In this document: positions 51,462 to 60,390 of the stretch, piece after piece
Layout: the number at the start of each line of letters is the position of its first letter
Position numbering within the stretch: position 1 is the stretch's first letter
From: AC-32 sp963765785
GTDB lineage: Bacteria; Actinomycetota; Thermoleophilia; Gaiellales; Gaiellaceae
Assembly: GCA_963765785.1 (NCBI GenBank)
Contig: CAVXXW010000018.1
Span: forward strand, 1 to 64,000
Length of the DNA: 64,000 bases
Reading direction: 5' to 3'
The notes under the pieces: model-generated
Database searches by the model: none
Told to the model about the DNA's origin: nothing
The model's input: the letters and a program-made list of their open reading frames with translations, nothing else
Program-made: the position numbers and the translations under genes

Positions 51462-52205
51462 TCAGAGGAGGCTGCGCGTCAGTCCGCCGTCGACCGGGAT
51501 GACGGTGCCGGTGACGTACGACGCAGCGTCGGAGGCGAGGAAGCACACGACGTCGGCCACCTCCCGCGGCTGGCCGAACCGCCGCAGCGGGATCGCCTCC
51601 ATGTCCTCGGCCCGCGGCTTGCCCTTGAAGGCTTCTGCGAGGCGTTCGGTCTCGATCCGCCCGGGCGCGATCGTGTTGACGGTGATCTTCTTCTCGCCGA
51701 TCTCGCGTGCGAGGGTCTTCGCCCAGCCGACGACGCCGGGCCGCACGGAGTTCGAGAGCGCCAGGTTGTCGAGCGGCTCCCGCACCGAGCTCGACTCGAT
51801 GTTGATCACGCGCCCGCGCCCACTGCGCTCGAGCTGCGGCAGGCAGAGGCGGGTGAGCCGGATCGCCGAGAGGAGCAGCAGCTCGACGGCGGTCTCGATC
51901 TGGTCGTCCGTCAGTTCGAGCGCAGAGTTGCGGGGAGGGCCGCCGCTGTTGTTGACGAGCACGTCGATGCCGCCGAACGCCACGAGCGTCCGGTCGACGA
52001 GCCGCTTCAGGTCGGCCGGGTTGGTCACGTCGCCGCGGACGGCGAGCGCGCCGATCCGCTCCGCCTCTCGCTCGAGCAGCTCGCGCCGCCGCGCGAACAT
52101 CGCGACGTTGGCGCCCTCGGCTGCGATCGCCTCGGCGATCGCCAGTCCCATGCCCGAGGAGGCTCCGCAGACGATTGCCGTGCGCCCGCTCAGCCCGAAG
52201 TCCAC
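51462..52205 (-). CDS. Short-chain dehydrogenase/reductase lacking the YxxxK pair
   Basis: 247 residues with a normal NAD(P) loop (CGASSGMGLAIAEAI), NNSGG in place of NNAG, the catalytic Ser region SSSVREP, and VNTIAPGRIETERL after it. Where classical members have Y-x-x-x-K it reads LALSNSVRPGVVGWAKTLA, with Leu and Val at the Tyr and Lys positions. This variant forms a recognised FabG-like subgroup. The reaction is uncertain. It runs in the same direction as mdh-icd, ten bases downstream of mdh. Confidence 0.85.
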   Translation of the reverse strand: MDFGLSGRTAIVCGASSGMGLAIAEAIAAEGANVAMFARRRELLEREAERIGALAVRGDVTNPADLKRLVDRTLVAFGGIDVLVNNSGGPPRNSALELTDDQIETAVELLLLSAIRLTRLCLPQLERSGRGRVINIESSSVREPLDNLALSNSVRPGVVGWAKTLAREIGEKKITVNTIAPGRIETERLAEAFKGKPRAEDMEAIPLRRFGQPREVADVVCFLASDAASYVTGTVIPVDGGLTRSLL

Positions 52206-52214
52206 CGGCTGACC

Positions 52215-53150
52215 TCAGCTGGAGCTGCCGAGGACGCCGACAACCTCGCGGACGGCGTCGGCCGAGGCGTTCAGCGCCTCGCGCTCGTCGGCGCCGAGGT
52301 CGAGCTCGACGATCTCCTCGAGCCCGCCGGCGCCGAGCTTCACGGGCACGCCCATGTAGAGGCCGTCGATCCCGTACTCGCCCTCGAGGTACGCGGTGCA
52401 CGGGAGCACTCGGTGCTCGTCGAGCATGATCGAGTCGACCATCTGCGCGGCCGCGGCACCCGGCGCGTACCACGCCGAGGTGCCGAGCAGCTCGACGATC
52501 TCGCCGCCGCCCTTCGCCGTCCGCTCGACCATCGCCGCGATCCGTTCCTCCGACACGAGCTTGCGCAGCGGGATCCCGCCGACGGTCGTCGCCGAGACCA
52601 CGGGCACCATCTGGTCGCCGTGCCCGCCGAGGACCATCGCGGTCACATCCTTCACGGACGAGCGGGTCTCCCAGGCGATGAAGGTGGAGAAGCGCGCGGT
52701 GTCGAGGATGCCGGCCATGCCGAAGACGCGCTCCTTCGGCCAGCCGGACGCGTTCTTCGCCACGTGGCACATGGCGTCGAGCGGGTTGGAGACGACGATC
52801 AGGATCGCGTCCGAAGAGGCGCCGACGACTTCGTCCGTGACGGAGCCGACGATCTTCTCGTTCGTCGTCACCAGGTCGTCGCGGCTCATCCCCGGCGAGC
52901 GCGGGAGGCCGGCGGTGATCACGACCACGTCCGACCCGGCCGTCTCCCCATAGCCGTTCGAGCCGACGACGTACGGCTCGTACCCGAGCACGGCGCCCAT
53001 CTGGTTGATGTCGAGCGCCTTGCCCTGCGGGAGGTTCTCCTTGATGTCGATGAGGACGACGTCCGCGTAGTCGCGCGTCGCGAGCACCTGCGCGCACGTC
53101 GCGCCAACGTTCCCGGCGCCGACGACGGTGACCTTCCGCCGCTTGCTCAC
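52215..53150 (-). CDS. mdh: Malate dehydrogenase (LDH-like type)
   Basis: NAD-dependent oxidation of malate to oxaloacetate. The Rossmann loop VTVVGAGNVGATCAQ is followed by an Asp-ending strand (VLIDIKE) for NAD. VITAGLPRSPGMSRDDLV carries the substrate Arg residues of malate dehydrogenases, and VLGGHGDQMVP holds the catalytic His. Length 311 aa is normal. The GTG start overlaps the icd stop as GTGA. Confidence 0.95.
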   Translation of the reverse strand: MSKRRKVTVVGAGNVGATCAQVLATRDYADVVLIDIKENLPQGKALDINQMGAVLGYEPYVVGSNGYGETAGSDVVVITAGLPRSPGMSRDDLVTTNEKIVGSVTDEVVGASSDAILIVVSNPLDAMCHVAKNASGWPKERVFGMAGILDTARFSTFIAWETRSSVKDVTAMVLGGHGDQMVPVVSATTVGGIPLRKLVSEERIAAMVERTAKGGGEIVELLGTSAWYAPGAAAAQMVDSIMLDEHRVLPCTAYLEGEYGIDGLYMGVPVKLGAGGLEEIVELDLGADEREALNASADAVREVVGVLGSSS

Positions 53151-54238
53151 GAGACCGTCGCCGCCATCGAGTCGATGATCGCGTCGGCGACGTCGCTCGT
53201 GCCGACGGCGGACGGGTCGTCGCGGGTCGGCTTCATGTCGTAGGTGACGTGCTCGCCCGAGCGGATCACGTCGGCGATCGCGTGCTCGAGCCGGTCGGCC
53301 GCCTCGCGCTCCTCGAGGTGGCGCAGCATGAGGACGCCCGAGAGCATCATCGCCATCGGGTTGACTTTGTTCTGGCCCGCGTACTTGGGCGCGGAGCCGT
53401 GCGTGGGCTCGAAGACCGCCGCGTGCGTGCCGAAGTTCGCACCCGGCGCTAGGCCGAGCCCGCCGACGAGGCCGGCGGCGAGGTCGGAGACGATGTCACC
53501 GTAGAGGTTTGGGAGCACGAGCACGTCGTACTCCTCCGGCCGCTGCACGAGCTGCATGCAGAGGTTGTCCACGATCCGGTCCTCGAACTCGATGTCCGAG
53601 TTCTCCTCGGCGACCTCGCGGGCGACCCGCAGGAAGAGCCCGTCCGAGAACTTCATGATGTTCGCCTTGTGGACGGCCGTGACCTTGCGGCGGCCGTTCC
53701 GCCGCGCGTAGTCGAAGGCGAACTCGACGATGCGGCGCGAGCCGCCGACGGAGAGCGGCTTGATCGAGATGCCGGACTCCGGCGGCACGGTGCCGCCGTG
53801 CGCCGCGACCCACTCGGCCAGCTCGGAGGCGTGCGCGGAGCCCTCCTCGTACTCGATCCCGGCGTAGAGATCCTCGGTTGCCTCGCGGACGATGATCAGG
53901 TCGACGTCCTCGTAGCGCGAGCGGACGCCTTCGTAGCTCTTGCACGGCCGCACCTGGCCGTAGAGGTCGAGCGTCTTGCGCAGCGTGACGTTGACCGAAC
54001 GGAATCCGCCGCCCACAGGAGTGGTGATCGGCCCCTTCAGCGCGACGCCCGTACGCTTGATCGAGTCGAGCACGTGCTCGGGCAGCGGGTTGCCGCCGTA
54101 GCGCTCCATCACGTCGGCGCCGGCCTCTTGGACGTCCCACTCGAGGGAGACGCCCGTCGCCTCGAGCACCCGCCGCGTCGCCTCGGTCAGCTCCGGGCCG
54201 GTGCCGTCGCCGGGGATGAGTGTCACCTCGTGGGCCAC
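53147..54238 (-). CDS. icd: Isocitrate dehydrogenase (NAD-type, IDH/IMDH superfamily)
   Basis: Beta-decarboxylating dehydrogenase of 363 residues starting GTG 54238 (VAHEVTLIPGDGTGPEL). Substrate-loop Ser is in GFRSVNVTLRKTLDLYGQVRP. The active-site Tyr region is REATEDLYAGIEYEEG, and the metal-binding Asp residues are in LPNLYGDIVSDLAAGLVGG. FEPTHGSAPKYAGQNKVNP matches NAD-dependent isocitrate dehydrogenases. Isopropylmalate or homoisocitrate dehydrogenase is the alternative, but pairing with mdh and gltA favours isocitrate. Confidence 0.88.
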   Translation of the reverse strand: MAHEVTLIPGDGTGPELTEATRRVLEATGVSLEWDVQEAGADVMERYGGNPLPEHVLDSIKRTGVALKGPITTPVGGGFRSVNVTLRKTLDLYGQVRPCKSYEGVRSRYEDVDLIIVREATEDLYAGIEYEEGSAHASELAEWVAAHGGTVPPESGISIKPLSVGGSRRIVEFAFDYARRNGRRKVTAVHKANIMKFSDGLFLRVAREVAEENSDIEFEDRIVDNLCMQLVQRPEEYDVLVLPNLYGDIVSDLAAGLVGGLGLAPGANFGTHAAVFEPTHGSAPKYAGQNKVNPMAMMLSGVLMLRHLEEREAADRLEHAIADVIRSGEHVTYDMKPTRDDPSAVGTSDVADAIIDSMAATVS

Positions 54239-54274
54239 GGCGCGTGACTCTAGCGGAGCACTACACTTCCGGCC

Positions 54275-55375
54275 GTGAACGACTTCAAGCCGGGTCTCGA
54301 AGGCGTCGTCGCGGTCGAGACGGAGATCGCCGAGCCGGACCGCGAAGGCGGCTCGCTCCGCTATCGCGGGGTCGATATCGAGGACCTCGTCGGTCACTAC
54401 CCCTACGAGGCCGTCTGGGGGCTGCTCGTCGACGACGACCTCAACTCGCGGATGCCGGACCCCGAGCCGTACCAGCCGGCGGGCCTGACGGGGAACGCCC
54501 CGTCCGACCTCCAGGCCGAGACCGCGCGCCTCTCCGGCGAGTGGAGCCTCGGCAAGCTGAACGAGATCTCCGACGAGCAAGCCCGCCAGGACCTGGGGCG
54601 GCTCTCGGCGCAGATGATGGAGATCGTCGCCCGCTCCGCCGCGAAGGCGGACGGCCGCGAGCCGGCGCCTGACGACGTGGTCGCGAAGGGCACGACCGTC
54701 GCCGAGAGGTTCCTGCTGCGCTGGCGCGGCGAGGCCGACCCTCGCCACGTCAAGGCCATCGACACCTACTGGATCTGCACCGCCGAGCACGGCCTGAACG
54801 CGTCGACCTTCACGGCGCGAGTCGTCGCCTCGACCGGGGCGGACTGCGGCGCCGCGCTCTCGTCGGCGGTCGGCGCACTCTCCGGGCCGCTGCACGGCGG
54901 CGCGCCTGCGTACGTGAAGCCGATGCTCCAGGAAGTCCAGCAGCTGGGCGACGCCGGCCAGTGGGTGCGCGAGGCGCTCGAGTCGGGCAATCGGATCATG
55001 GGCTTCGGCCACCGTGTCTACCGCGCCGAGGACCCGCGCTCGCGGATCCTGAAGCGAACGGCGAAGGAACTCGAGGCGCCGCAGGTCGAGGTCGCCGAGG
55101 AGCTCGAGCAGGTCGCGCTGAAGGCGCTGCAGGAGCGCCATCCCGAGCGCGTCCTGGCGACGAACGTCGAGTACTACTCGGCGATCGTGCTCGACGTGGC
55201 GGCGATCCCGCCGCCGCTCGCGCCGGCGATGTTTGCGTGCTCGCGCGTGGCCGGCTGGTCGGCGCACATCCTCGAGCAGAAGCGGACCGGCCGGCTGTTC
55301 CGGCCGTCTGCGCGCTACGTCGGTCCCGGCACGCGCCCCGCGTCGTCGGTGGACGGAGCCGCGGTCCGCACTTGA
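54275..55375 (+). CDS. gltA: Citrate synthase (type II-like/2-methylcitrate family)
   Basis: Condenses oxaloacetate and acetyl-CoA. Catalytic His residues are in AEHGLNASTF and GFGHRVYRAEDPR; ALSGPLHGGAPAYV also carries a conserved active-site His, and the Asp is in EYYSAIVLDVAAIPP. Length 366 aa fits the short Gram-positive form. The start is GTG 54275. It is divergent from icd across 36 bases, so the two TCA units share a control region. 2-Methylcitrate synthase activity cannot be excluded. Confidence 0.94.
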   Translation: MNDFKPGLEGVVAVETEIAEPDREGGSLRYRGVDIEDLVGHYPYEAVWGLLVDDDLNSRMPDPEPYQPAGLTGNAPSDLQAETARLSGEWSLGKLNEISDEQARQDLGRLSAQMMEIVARSAAKADGREPAPDDVVAKGTTVAERFLLRWRGEADPRHVKAIDTYWICTAEHGLNASTFTARVVASTGADCGAALSSAVGALSGPLHGGAPAYVKPMLQEVQQLGDAGQWVREALESGNRIMGFGHRVYRAEDPRSRILKRTAKELEAPQVEVAEELEQVALKALQERHPERVLATNVEYYSAIVLDVAAIPPPLAPAMFACSRVAGWSAHILEQKRTGRLFRPSARYVGPGTRPASSVDGAAVRT

Positions 55376-55869
55376 GCCTCGCGGAGGCCGGGGTCGAGGC
55401 AAACGTACTCGCCGAGAGCGGGAACGAGCGCGACCTTGCCAAGTTGCGCGCGGCCTGGTCGGAGGAGCTCGAGGCGCAGGCGCGCTCGGCCGACTACCGT
55501 GAGCGGGCGGCGGCCTTCCGCGCCGTCGGGCAGTTCCGCTTCCGCCAGAAGGAGGAGCTGCTGCGCCGCGGGCTCGAGGACGACAGCCCGGCGTGCCGGG
55601 GCTCCGCGCTGCTCTCGCTCGAGCTCCTCTCGCGCGACCACCCGCGCACGATCAACTCGGTGCGGCCGCTGCTGCACACGCTCGCGAACGCGGACGACAA
55701 CGAGGCTGTCCGGCGGCTCGCCATGCTGGCGTTGCGCAACGGCTCGCCGCAGCGCGACACGATCGTCCTCCTCCAGGGCATCGCCGAGGAAGAGGGCCTC
55801 TCGGGCGAAACGCGCCAGGCTGCGGCCAAGGTCGCCGCAGGGCTCGACAAGCGCGCCAAGACGCGCTAG
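55372..55869 (+). CDS. HEAT-repeat-like helical protein
   Basis: 165 residues from TTG 55372, overlapping the gltA stop by four bases. The body is made of helix pairs with HEAT-like spacing: ADYRERAAAFRAVGQFRF, then SPACRGSALLSLELLSRDHP, then NEAVRRLAMLALRNGS and GETRQAAAKVAAGLD. Such repeats scaffold protein contacts. Co-translation with gltA hints at a link to citrate synthase, but no function is known. Confidence 0.72.
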   Translation: MSLAEAGVEANVLAESGNERDLAKLRAAWSEELEAQARSADYRERAAAFRAVGQFRFRQKEELLRRGLEDDSPACRGSALLSLELLSRDHPRTINSVRPLLHTLANADDNEAVRRLAMLALRNGSPQRDTIVLLQGIAEEEGLSGETRQAAAKVAAGLDKRAKTR

Positions 55870-55876
55870 CCGCTCT

Positions 55877-56050
55877 CTAGGCGCAGTGGCAGGTGCGGCC
55901 GCGGAGCTCGGTGCCGCAGGAGGGACAGATGCGGCGGCGCCGCTTCCATTCCAGCGCGCTCTTCTGCAGGCCGGCCATCGACATGAGGAAGCCGACGCCG
56001 GCGATCGAGGCCGCAAGGATCGCCATGTGGGGGTCGAGCATCATCGCCAT
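55877..56050 (-). CDS. Small membrane protein with C-terminal zinc ribbon
   Basis: From ATG 56050 (57 aa) or the in-frame GTG 56071 (64 aa). One membrane helix (MAILAASIAGVGFLMSMAGL) is followed by a basic WKRRRR and a short CPSCG...CHC metal knuckle. It is downstream of and in line with the tyrosine recombinase gene. The function is unknown. Confidence 0.6.
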   Translation of the reverse strand: MAMMLDPHMAILAASIAGVGFLMSMAGLQKSALEWKRRRRICPSCGTELRGRTCHCA

Positions 56051-56067
56051 CCCGTGATTCCTGCTCG

Positions 56068-56991
56068 TCACGAGCCCGAAACGTTCCTTCGGCGCGCGTG
56101 CGGGTGGCTCCGGAAGTAGACGTCACGCCGGCGACGGTCGGAGACGTGCGTGTAGAGCTCGGTCGTGGCGAGGTCGGCGTGGCCGAGCATCTCCTGGACG
56201 CTGCGGAGATCGGCGCCGCCCTCGAGCAGATGGGTCGCGAACGAGTGACGCAAGAGATGCGGATGAACGCGCTCGGGCTCAAGGCCGGCGCGGCCCGCGA
56301 GGCGGCGTAGGATCAGGAAGGCGCCGGCCCGAGTGAGCGCGCCGCCCTGGGCGTTGAGGAACAGCTCGGGCCGGTGGCGGCGGTCGAGGTACGGCCGTCC
56401 GTGAGCGAGATAGCGGCGGAGCGCCTCGACGGCATGGCGGCCCACGGGCACGACCCGCTCTTTGTTCCCCTTGCCGGTGCAGCGGACGAGCCGCCGCTCG
56501 AGGTCGATTCCGGTCTTCTCGAGGCCGACCGCCTCGCTGACGCGCAGGCCCGCGCCGTAGAGCAGCTCGACCAGGGCGCGGTCGCGCATGGCGCGGGGCG
56601 TCGAGCCCGCGGCGGCGTCGATCAGCCGCTGTGCCTCGGCGGGCGAGAGCGTTCGCGGCAGCTTGCGCCTGCGACGCGGGAGCTCGAGGGCCGCGGCCGG
56701 GCTGTCTGAGCGCGCGCCGAGCAAGACGAGATGGCGGAAGAACGAGCGGACGGCGGCGACTCGGCGCGCGATCGTTGCAGGCGAGAGGCCGGCCGCCCGG
56801 AGCTCTGCGAGCCAGCGCTCGAGGTCCTCGTGCGTGGCGCGCGACGGCGGCCCACCGAGCCAGTCGCCGAGCGCGCGGAGATCACGTTGGTACGCCTCGA
56901 CCGTCTTCGGCGCCCGCCGCGCGGCGAGCAGGGCAAGGAAGCCCTCCACCTCGGGGTCGGATGCAGCCGGGTCGGGCCGCGGCGTCTCCAT
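56068..56991 (-). CDS. Tyrosine recombinase of the XerC/XerD type (copy 1)
   Basis: 307 residues from ATG 56991. The N-terminal SAM-like core-binding domain (about 18-100) includes SRATHEDLERWLAELRAAGL. Catalytic residues are visible: Arg in GAGLRVSEAVGL, Lys in GKGNKERVVPVG, the HLLRHSFATHLLEGG box, His in LGHADLATTELY and the nucleophile Tyr in that last segment. Length fits chromosome-dimer resolvases. A second Xer-type gene lies 420 bases upstream on the same strand; which is XerC or XerD is not decided here. Confidence 0.92.
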   Translation of the reverse strand: METPRPDPAASDPEVEGFLALLAARRAPKTVEAYQRDLRALGDWLGGPPSRATHEDLERWLAELRAAGLSPATIARRVAAVRSFFRHLVLLGARSDSPAAALELPRRRRKLPRTLSPAEAQRLIDAAAGSTPRAMRDRALVELLYGAGLRVSEAVGLEKTGIDLERRLVRCTGKGNKERVVPVGRHAVEALRRYLAHGRPYLDRRHRPELFLNAQGGALTRAGAFLILRRLAGRAGLEPERVHPHLLRHSFATHLLEGGADLRSVQEMLGHADLATTELYTHVSDRRRRDVYFRSHPHARRRNVSGS

Positions 56992-57047
56992 CGGACGTTC
57001 CTTGTTCGCTCTGGGGCCCCGGACGCCTGCCGTAGAGTCCGCTCGGA

Positions 57048-57281
57048 ATGAGCGCGAACGAGGATCTCGAGGGCGCTGCGTCGCTGTTCGACCGGGCCGC
57101 GGAGGAGCTCGGTCAGGCGGCGCGGCACTGTCGTACGGCCGCGAGCCACATGCGCAACCGAGAGGTACCGCGCGGCGCGGCGCACGCCTGGGCCGCGCAC
57201 GGCCACGTGCTCCGCGCCGGGGCGCTGCTCGAGGAGCAGGCCCGCGTTCACGCCCAGAAGTCGAACCCCGAGCCCGGCTAG
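57048..57281 (+). CDS. Small helical protein of unknown function between the two recombinase genes
   Basis: 77 residues from ATG 57048, on the opposite strand to both recombinase genes. It is predicted as two or three amphipathic helices rich in Ala, His and Arg (LEGAASLFDRAAEELGQAAR), ending in a short polar tail. No motif or family is recognised. Confidence 0.6.
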   Translation: MSANEDLEGAASLFDRAAEELGQAARHCRTAASHMRNREVPRGAAHAWAAHGHVLRAGALLEEQARVHAQKSNPEPG

Positions 57282-57411
57282 TACGCGACCTGCCCGGGCG
57301 TCGCAGGTTGACGCACTTCCGGCACGAAGTCGCCACGGACACGTGCGGATTTCGTTCGTATCGTGTCGGAGGGCGGGCGTGGTGGGGACCCGCCTCTCGC
57401 GCGTCAACCTT

Positions 57412-58242
57412 CTAGGAGCGCGGGTGCGCCCGGTCGTAGACCTTGCGCAGGCGGCGGGCGTCGACGTGGCTGTACATCTGCGTCGTCGAGAGCGAGCTGT
57501 GGCCGAGAAGCTCCTGGATCGTCCGGAGGTCGGCGCCGCCTTCGAGCAGGTGCGTCGCGAACGCATGCCGGAGGCGGTGCGGGTGCGGGAGCAACCGGCG
57601 AAGGGTGCTCGTGTCCAGCCGTCGCCCGCGGGTCGAAAGGAACAGCGCGTTTTCGGCGCCGCGGGCGAGCTCGGGCCGCGCTTCGCGGACATACCGCGCG
57701 GCCACGTGCGCCGCTTCCTCGCCGAGGGGCACGACGCGCTCCTTGCCGCCCTTGCCGCGCACGTGGACGAGCTCTTGCTCGAAGTCGACGTCGCCGAGAT
57801 CGAGATCGACTGCCTCCTGGGAGCGCAGCCCGGCCGAGTAGACGAGCTCCGCCAGCGCGAGGTTCCGCAGCGCCAGAGGCCCGTCGCCGCCCAACGACTC
57901 GAGCTCGCCGTCGACCTCCTGTGGGCGCGGAGCCTCGGGAAGTCGCCGCGGCCGCCGCGGCGCAAACGATGCGTCGGGAACGCGCTCCGGCCCGAGCGCG
58001 TGCCGCAGGAACGCGCGCACCGCCGCGAGCTTGCGCGCGATCGTCGCCGGTGCGAGCTTCCGCGGCCGCGCGCGCCCAAGCTCCGCCGCGTACTCCGAGA
58101 GCGCGCGGACGTCGACGTCCTCGAGCCGCGTCCCACGCCGCCTGAGCCACAAGCAGAACTCCTCGACGTCGAAGCGGTACGCGCGCCGCGTCCGCTCCGA
58201 CAGCGCCGGGCTTTCGAGGAAGCGTCGAACAGCCTCGTCCAC
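57412..58242 (-). CDS. Tyrosine recombinase of the XerC/XerD type (copy 2)
   Basis: 276 residues. The N-terminal domain includes RTRRAYRFDVEEFCLWLRRR. Catalytic residues: Arg in YSAGLRSQEAVDL, Lys in GKGGKERVVPLG, HRLRHAFATHLLEGG, His in LLGHSSLSTTQMY and Tyr in that segment. It is shorter than copy 1 mainly by loops. The ATG start follows the pckA stop by 33 bases in the same direction. Two adjacent Xer genes suggest a XerC/XerD pair, though an integrase-derived duplicate is possible. Confidence 0.92.
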   Translation of the reverse strand: MDEAVRRFLESPALSERTRRAYRFDVEEFCLWLRRRGTRLEDVDVRALSEYAAELGRARPRKLAPATIARKLAAVRAFLRHALGPERVPDASFAPRRPRRLPEAPRPQEVDGELESLGGDGPLALRNLALAELVYSAGLRSQEAVDLDLGDVDFEQELVHVRGKGGKERVVPLGEEAAHVAARYVREARPELARGAENALFLSTRGRRLDTSTLRRLLPHPHRLRHAFATHLLEGGADLRTIQELLGHSSLSTTQMYSHVDARRLRKVYDRAHPRS

Positions 58243-58275
58243 GGTGAGGACTTCGCCGCTGGAAGCGGTAGTCCG

Positions 58276-59811
58276 CTAGCCGACGGCGGCGACGATCTCG
58301 TCGCTCAGGCTCGGGAAGCCGCGGAGAAACTCGACGCGCTCGGTCTTGAAGCGCTCGACCAGCGAGCGGTAGTCGTTTCCGCGGCCCTGCTCCTCGTAGA
58401 GCTTCCGCGGCTGCAGGATCTCGGGGTCGTCGATCCCCGGCACCGACGAGGCGACGAGGTAGCCGAAGTCCGGGTCGCGCTCCCACTCGATCGTGCCCTC
58501 GGCGATGCCCTTGACGATCGCCGACGAGTGCTTGATCCGCACCTTCCGCGAGCGCTCGTCGTCTTCGGGGCCGCCGACGCGGCCGGTGTTCATCACGTAG
58601 ACCTCGAGCGGGTGCTGGGCGAGCAGCTCGAGGAAGCGGTTGCCCTGCAGGTCGTGCGGCATCGGGAAGAACGGGTTCGTCCCGGGCACGCGCAGGAACT
58701 TGCCGGCCTCGTCGGCGCCGCCGGCGCTCGTGCCGGTGGTCTCGCCGAGCATGAAGAAGGCCGCTGCCTGCGGCCCTTCGAGCTTCGCGACGGCAGGGAC
58801 GATGTTCTCGTTCTTGTTCAGGATCAGGAGGAAGTGCGCCTCCTCGATCTCCTCGGCGGTGGCGGCCTCGATCACGTTGAACGGGAAGGTGGCGCGGCCG
58901 TTCGAGGTGTAGTTCGTGTCGTAGAAATCGACCTCGTCGCCGTGCTGCGAGACGTTCTCAAGGTAGGAGCGCGGCTGCGTGACCGCGCCGTAGATCGTCG
59001 GCTCGTCCTCGGGGTTCAGCCCGAAGGTCTTGGCGAAGCACCCGTTCTCGGTCGCGTAGACGCGGCCGTTCGGCATCCAGGCGACGAAGTCGTCCTGTAC
59101 GGGCAGGGAGCCGTTCTGGCGCGTGAATGTGGTCGTCGTCTTGCCCGTGCCCGAGAGGCCGACGATCAGGCCGACGCGCTTGCCCTGCTCCGTCGGGATG
59201 ATCTTGCACCCGGCGTGCAGCGGGATCCCGCCGCGGTCGTAGACGAGCTTGTTCCACATCCGCAGCCCGCCCTTCTTCGACTCGCCGAAGTAATCCGAGT
59301 TGAACACGCGGGTGACGCCCTGCTCGAGGTCGACCGCGATCAGGCGGTCGTCCGGGTAGCCGTCCGCCTTCAGGTTGGGCGTGTAGATGACGGTGAGCTC
59401 GGGCTCGAGCTCCTCCCCCTCGGCCGGCGTGAAATAGAGCTGCTGCTGCATGCCCGCGATGTTCGCGTTCGCGGCCTCGATGTAGATGCGCGCAGCCGTC
59501 CGGAACTCGGGGTCGTTGCCGATGTAGCCGTCGATCACGACCATCTCGCGGCCGGCGATGTACTCGTCCTGAATCCCGGCCCAGCGCTCGCCTTCCTCGC
59601 GGGCGATCGCCTGGTTCTGGCCGTCGGGCTCGTCGGTGACGATGAACGTCGAGCGCTTCGAGCGGCTGACGACCTCGGTCTGGACGTTGACGTTCCCGAA
59701 CTCGGTGCGCTGCGCACTGGGCATGCGCGCCGCGAGCTCCTTCAGCTGCTCGGGATCGGGGTTGTCGATGACGTCGGCCGCGCCCGGCAGCCGGAAAAGC
59801 ATCTTGGCCAC
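58276..59811 (-). CDS. pckA: Phosphoenolpyruvate carboxykinase (ATP)
   Basis: Converts oxaloacetate to PEP in gluconeogenesis. The kinase P-loop is GLSGTGKTTTTF near residue 220. Upstream is NSDYFGESKKGGLRMWNKL, and GATQ-like, metal-binding and substrate Arg regions follow. It is the ATP-type, not the GTP-type common in actinobacteria. Length is 511 aa from GTG 59811; ATG 59802 three codons on is possible. A long open frame on the other strand is an artefact. Confidence 0.94.
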   Translation of the reverse strand: MAKMLFRLPGAADVIDNPDPEQLKELAARMPSAQRTEFGNVNVQTEVVSRSKRSTFIVTDEPDGQNQAIAREEGERWAGIQDEYIAGREMVVIDGYIGNDPEFRTAARIYIEAANANIAGMQQQLYFTPAEGEELEPELTVIYTPNLKADGYPDDRLIAVDLEQGVTRVFNSDYFGESKKGGLRMWNKLVYDRGGIPLHAGCKIIPTEQGKRVGLIVGLSGTGKTTTTFTRQNGSLPVQDDFVAWMPNGRVYATENGCFAKTFGLNPEDEPTIYGAVTQPRSYLENVSQHGDEVDFYDTNYTSNGRATFPFNVIEAATAEEIEEAHFLLILNKNENIVPAVAKLEGPQAAAFFMLGETTGTSAGGADEAGKFLRVPGTNPFFPMPHDLQGNRFLELLAQHPLEVYVMNTGRVGGPEDDERSRKVRIKHSSAIVKGIAEGTIEWERDPDFGYLVASSVPGIDDPEILQPRKLYEEQGRGNDYRSLVERFKTERVEFLRGFPSLSDEIVAAVG

Positions 59812-59868
59812 GAGGCGGGATCTTACCTGGGGCTCCCAGCACCAGGCGCTCCTGCACAATGGCCGGTG

Positions 59869-60390
59869 ATGGAGCCCAAGGGCCTGCCGCCGGAGGCAAC
59901 GCACGCGATCGAGCGCCTTCGCCGCTCGCGAAGGTGGCTGCTCCTCTTGCTCGGCGCCGTAGCCGTGGGGCTGCTCCCGTGGATCGGCTACCTCGGCGCG
60001 ACGCTTCCGTCCAAGCATGTCGCCCACCACTGGCAGGTCGCCTGGGTCGGGCTCGACATCGCCGAGGCATCGGCGCTCGTGGCGACGTTCGTCGCGCTGC
60101 TCAGGAACTCGTCTGCCGTGACCGTGGTCGCCTCGATCGCGGGAACGCTGCTCGTCTGCGACGCGTGGTTCGATGTCGTCACCGCCAAGCCGGGCCCCGA
60201 CGTCGCATGGGCGCTCTTCTTCGCCCTGTTCGCAGAGCTGCCGCTCGCCGCGCTCTGCTTCTGGATTGCCTTCGAGGTCGGCGAAGTGGTGGACGCTATC
60301 GTCGCCGAGGAGGGGGCTTTGGCAGCTGACCCTCCGCCCACAGCGCAGCAAGCCCAACGCGCGGAAGGCCCACAACGCGCTCGTACATGA
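59869..60390 (+). CDS. Four-helix membrane protein
   Basis: 173 residues from ATG 59869. After a basic helix (HAIERLRRSRR) come membrane helices at about 23-42, 60-80, 88-108 and 115-140, with a charged C-terminal tail. WVGLDIAEASALVATF and DAWFDVVTAKPG are conserved-looking loops. It is divergent from pckA by 57 bases. The last 95 bases overlap the convergent MprF-like gene. The function is unknown. Confidence 0.75.
   Translation: MEPKGLPPEATHAIERLRRSRRWLLLLLGAVAVGLLPWIGYLGATLPSKHVAHHWQVAWVGLDIAEASALVATFVALLRNSSAVTVVASIAGTLLVCDAWFDVVTAKPGPDVAWALFFALFAELPLAALCFWIAFEVGEVVDAIVAEEGALAADPPPTAQQAQRAEGPQRART

Noticed and set aside
57343..60390. Plus-strand open frame of 1015 codons covering the recombinase and pckA genes
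   Set aside because: Most of it mirrors real minus-strand genes and is Arg/Leu/Glu-rich with no domains. Only its last 173 codons, from ATG 59869, look like a protein.
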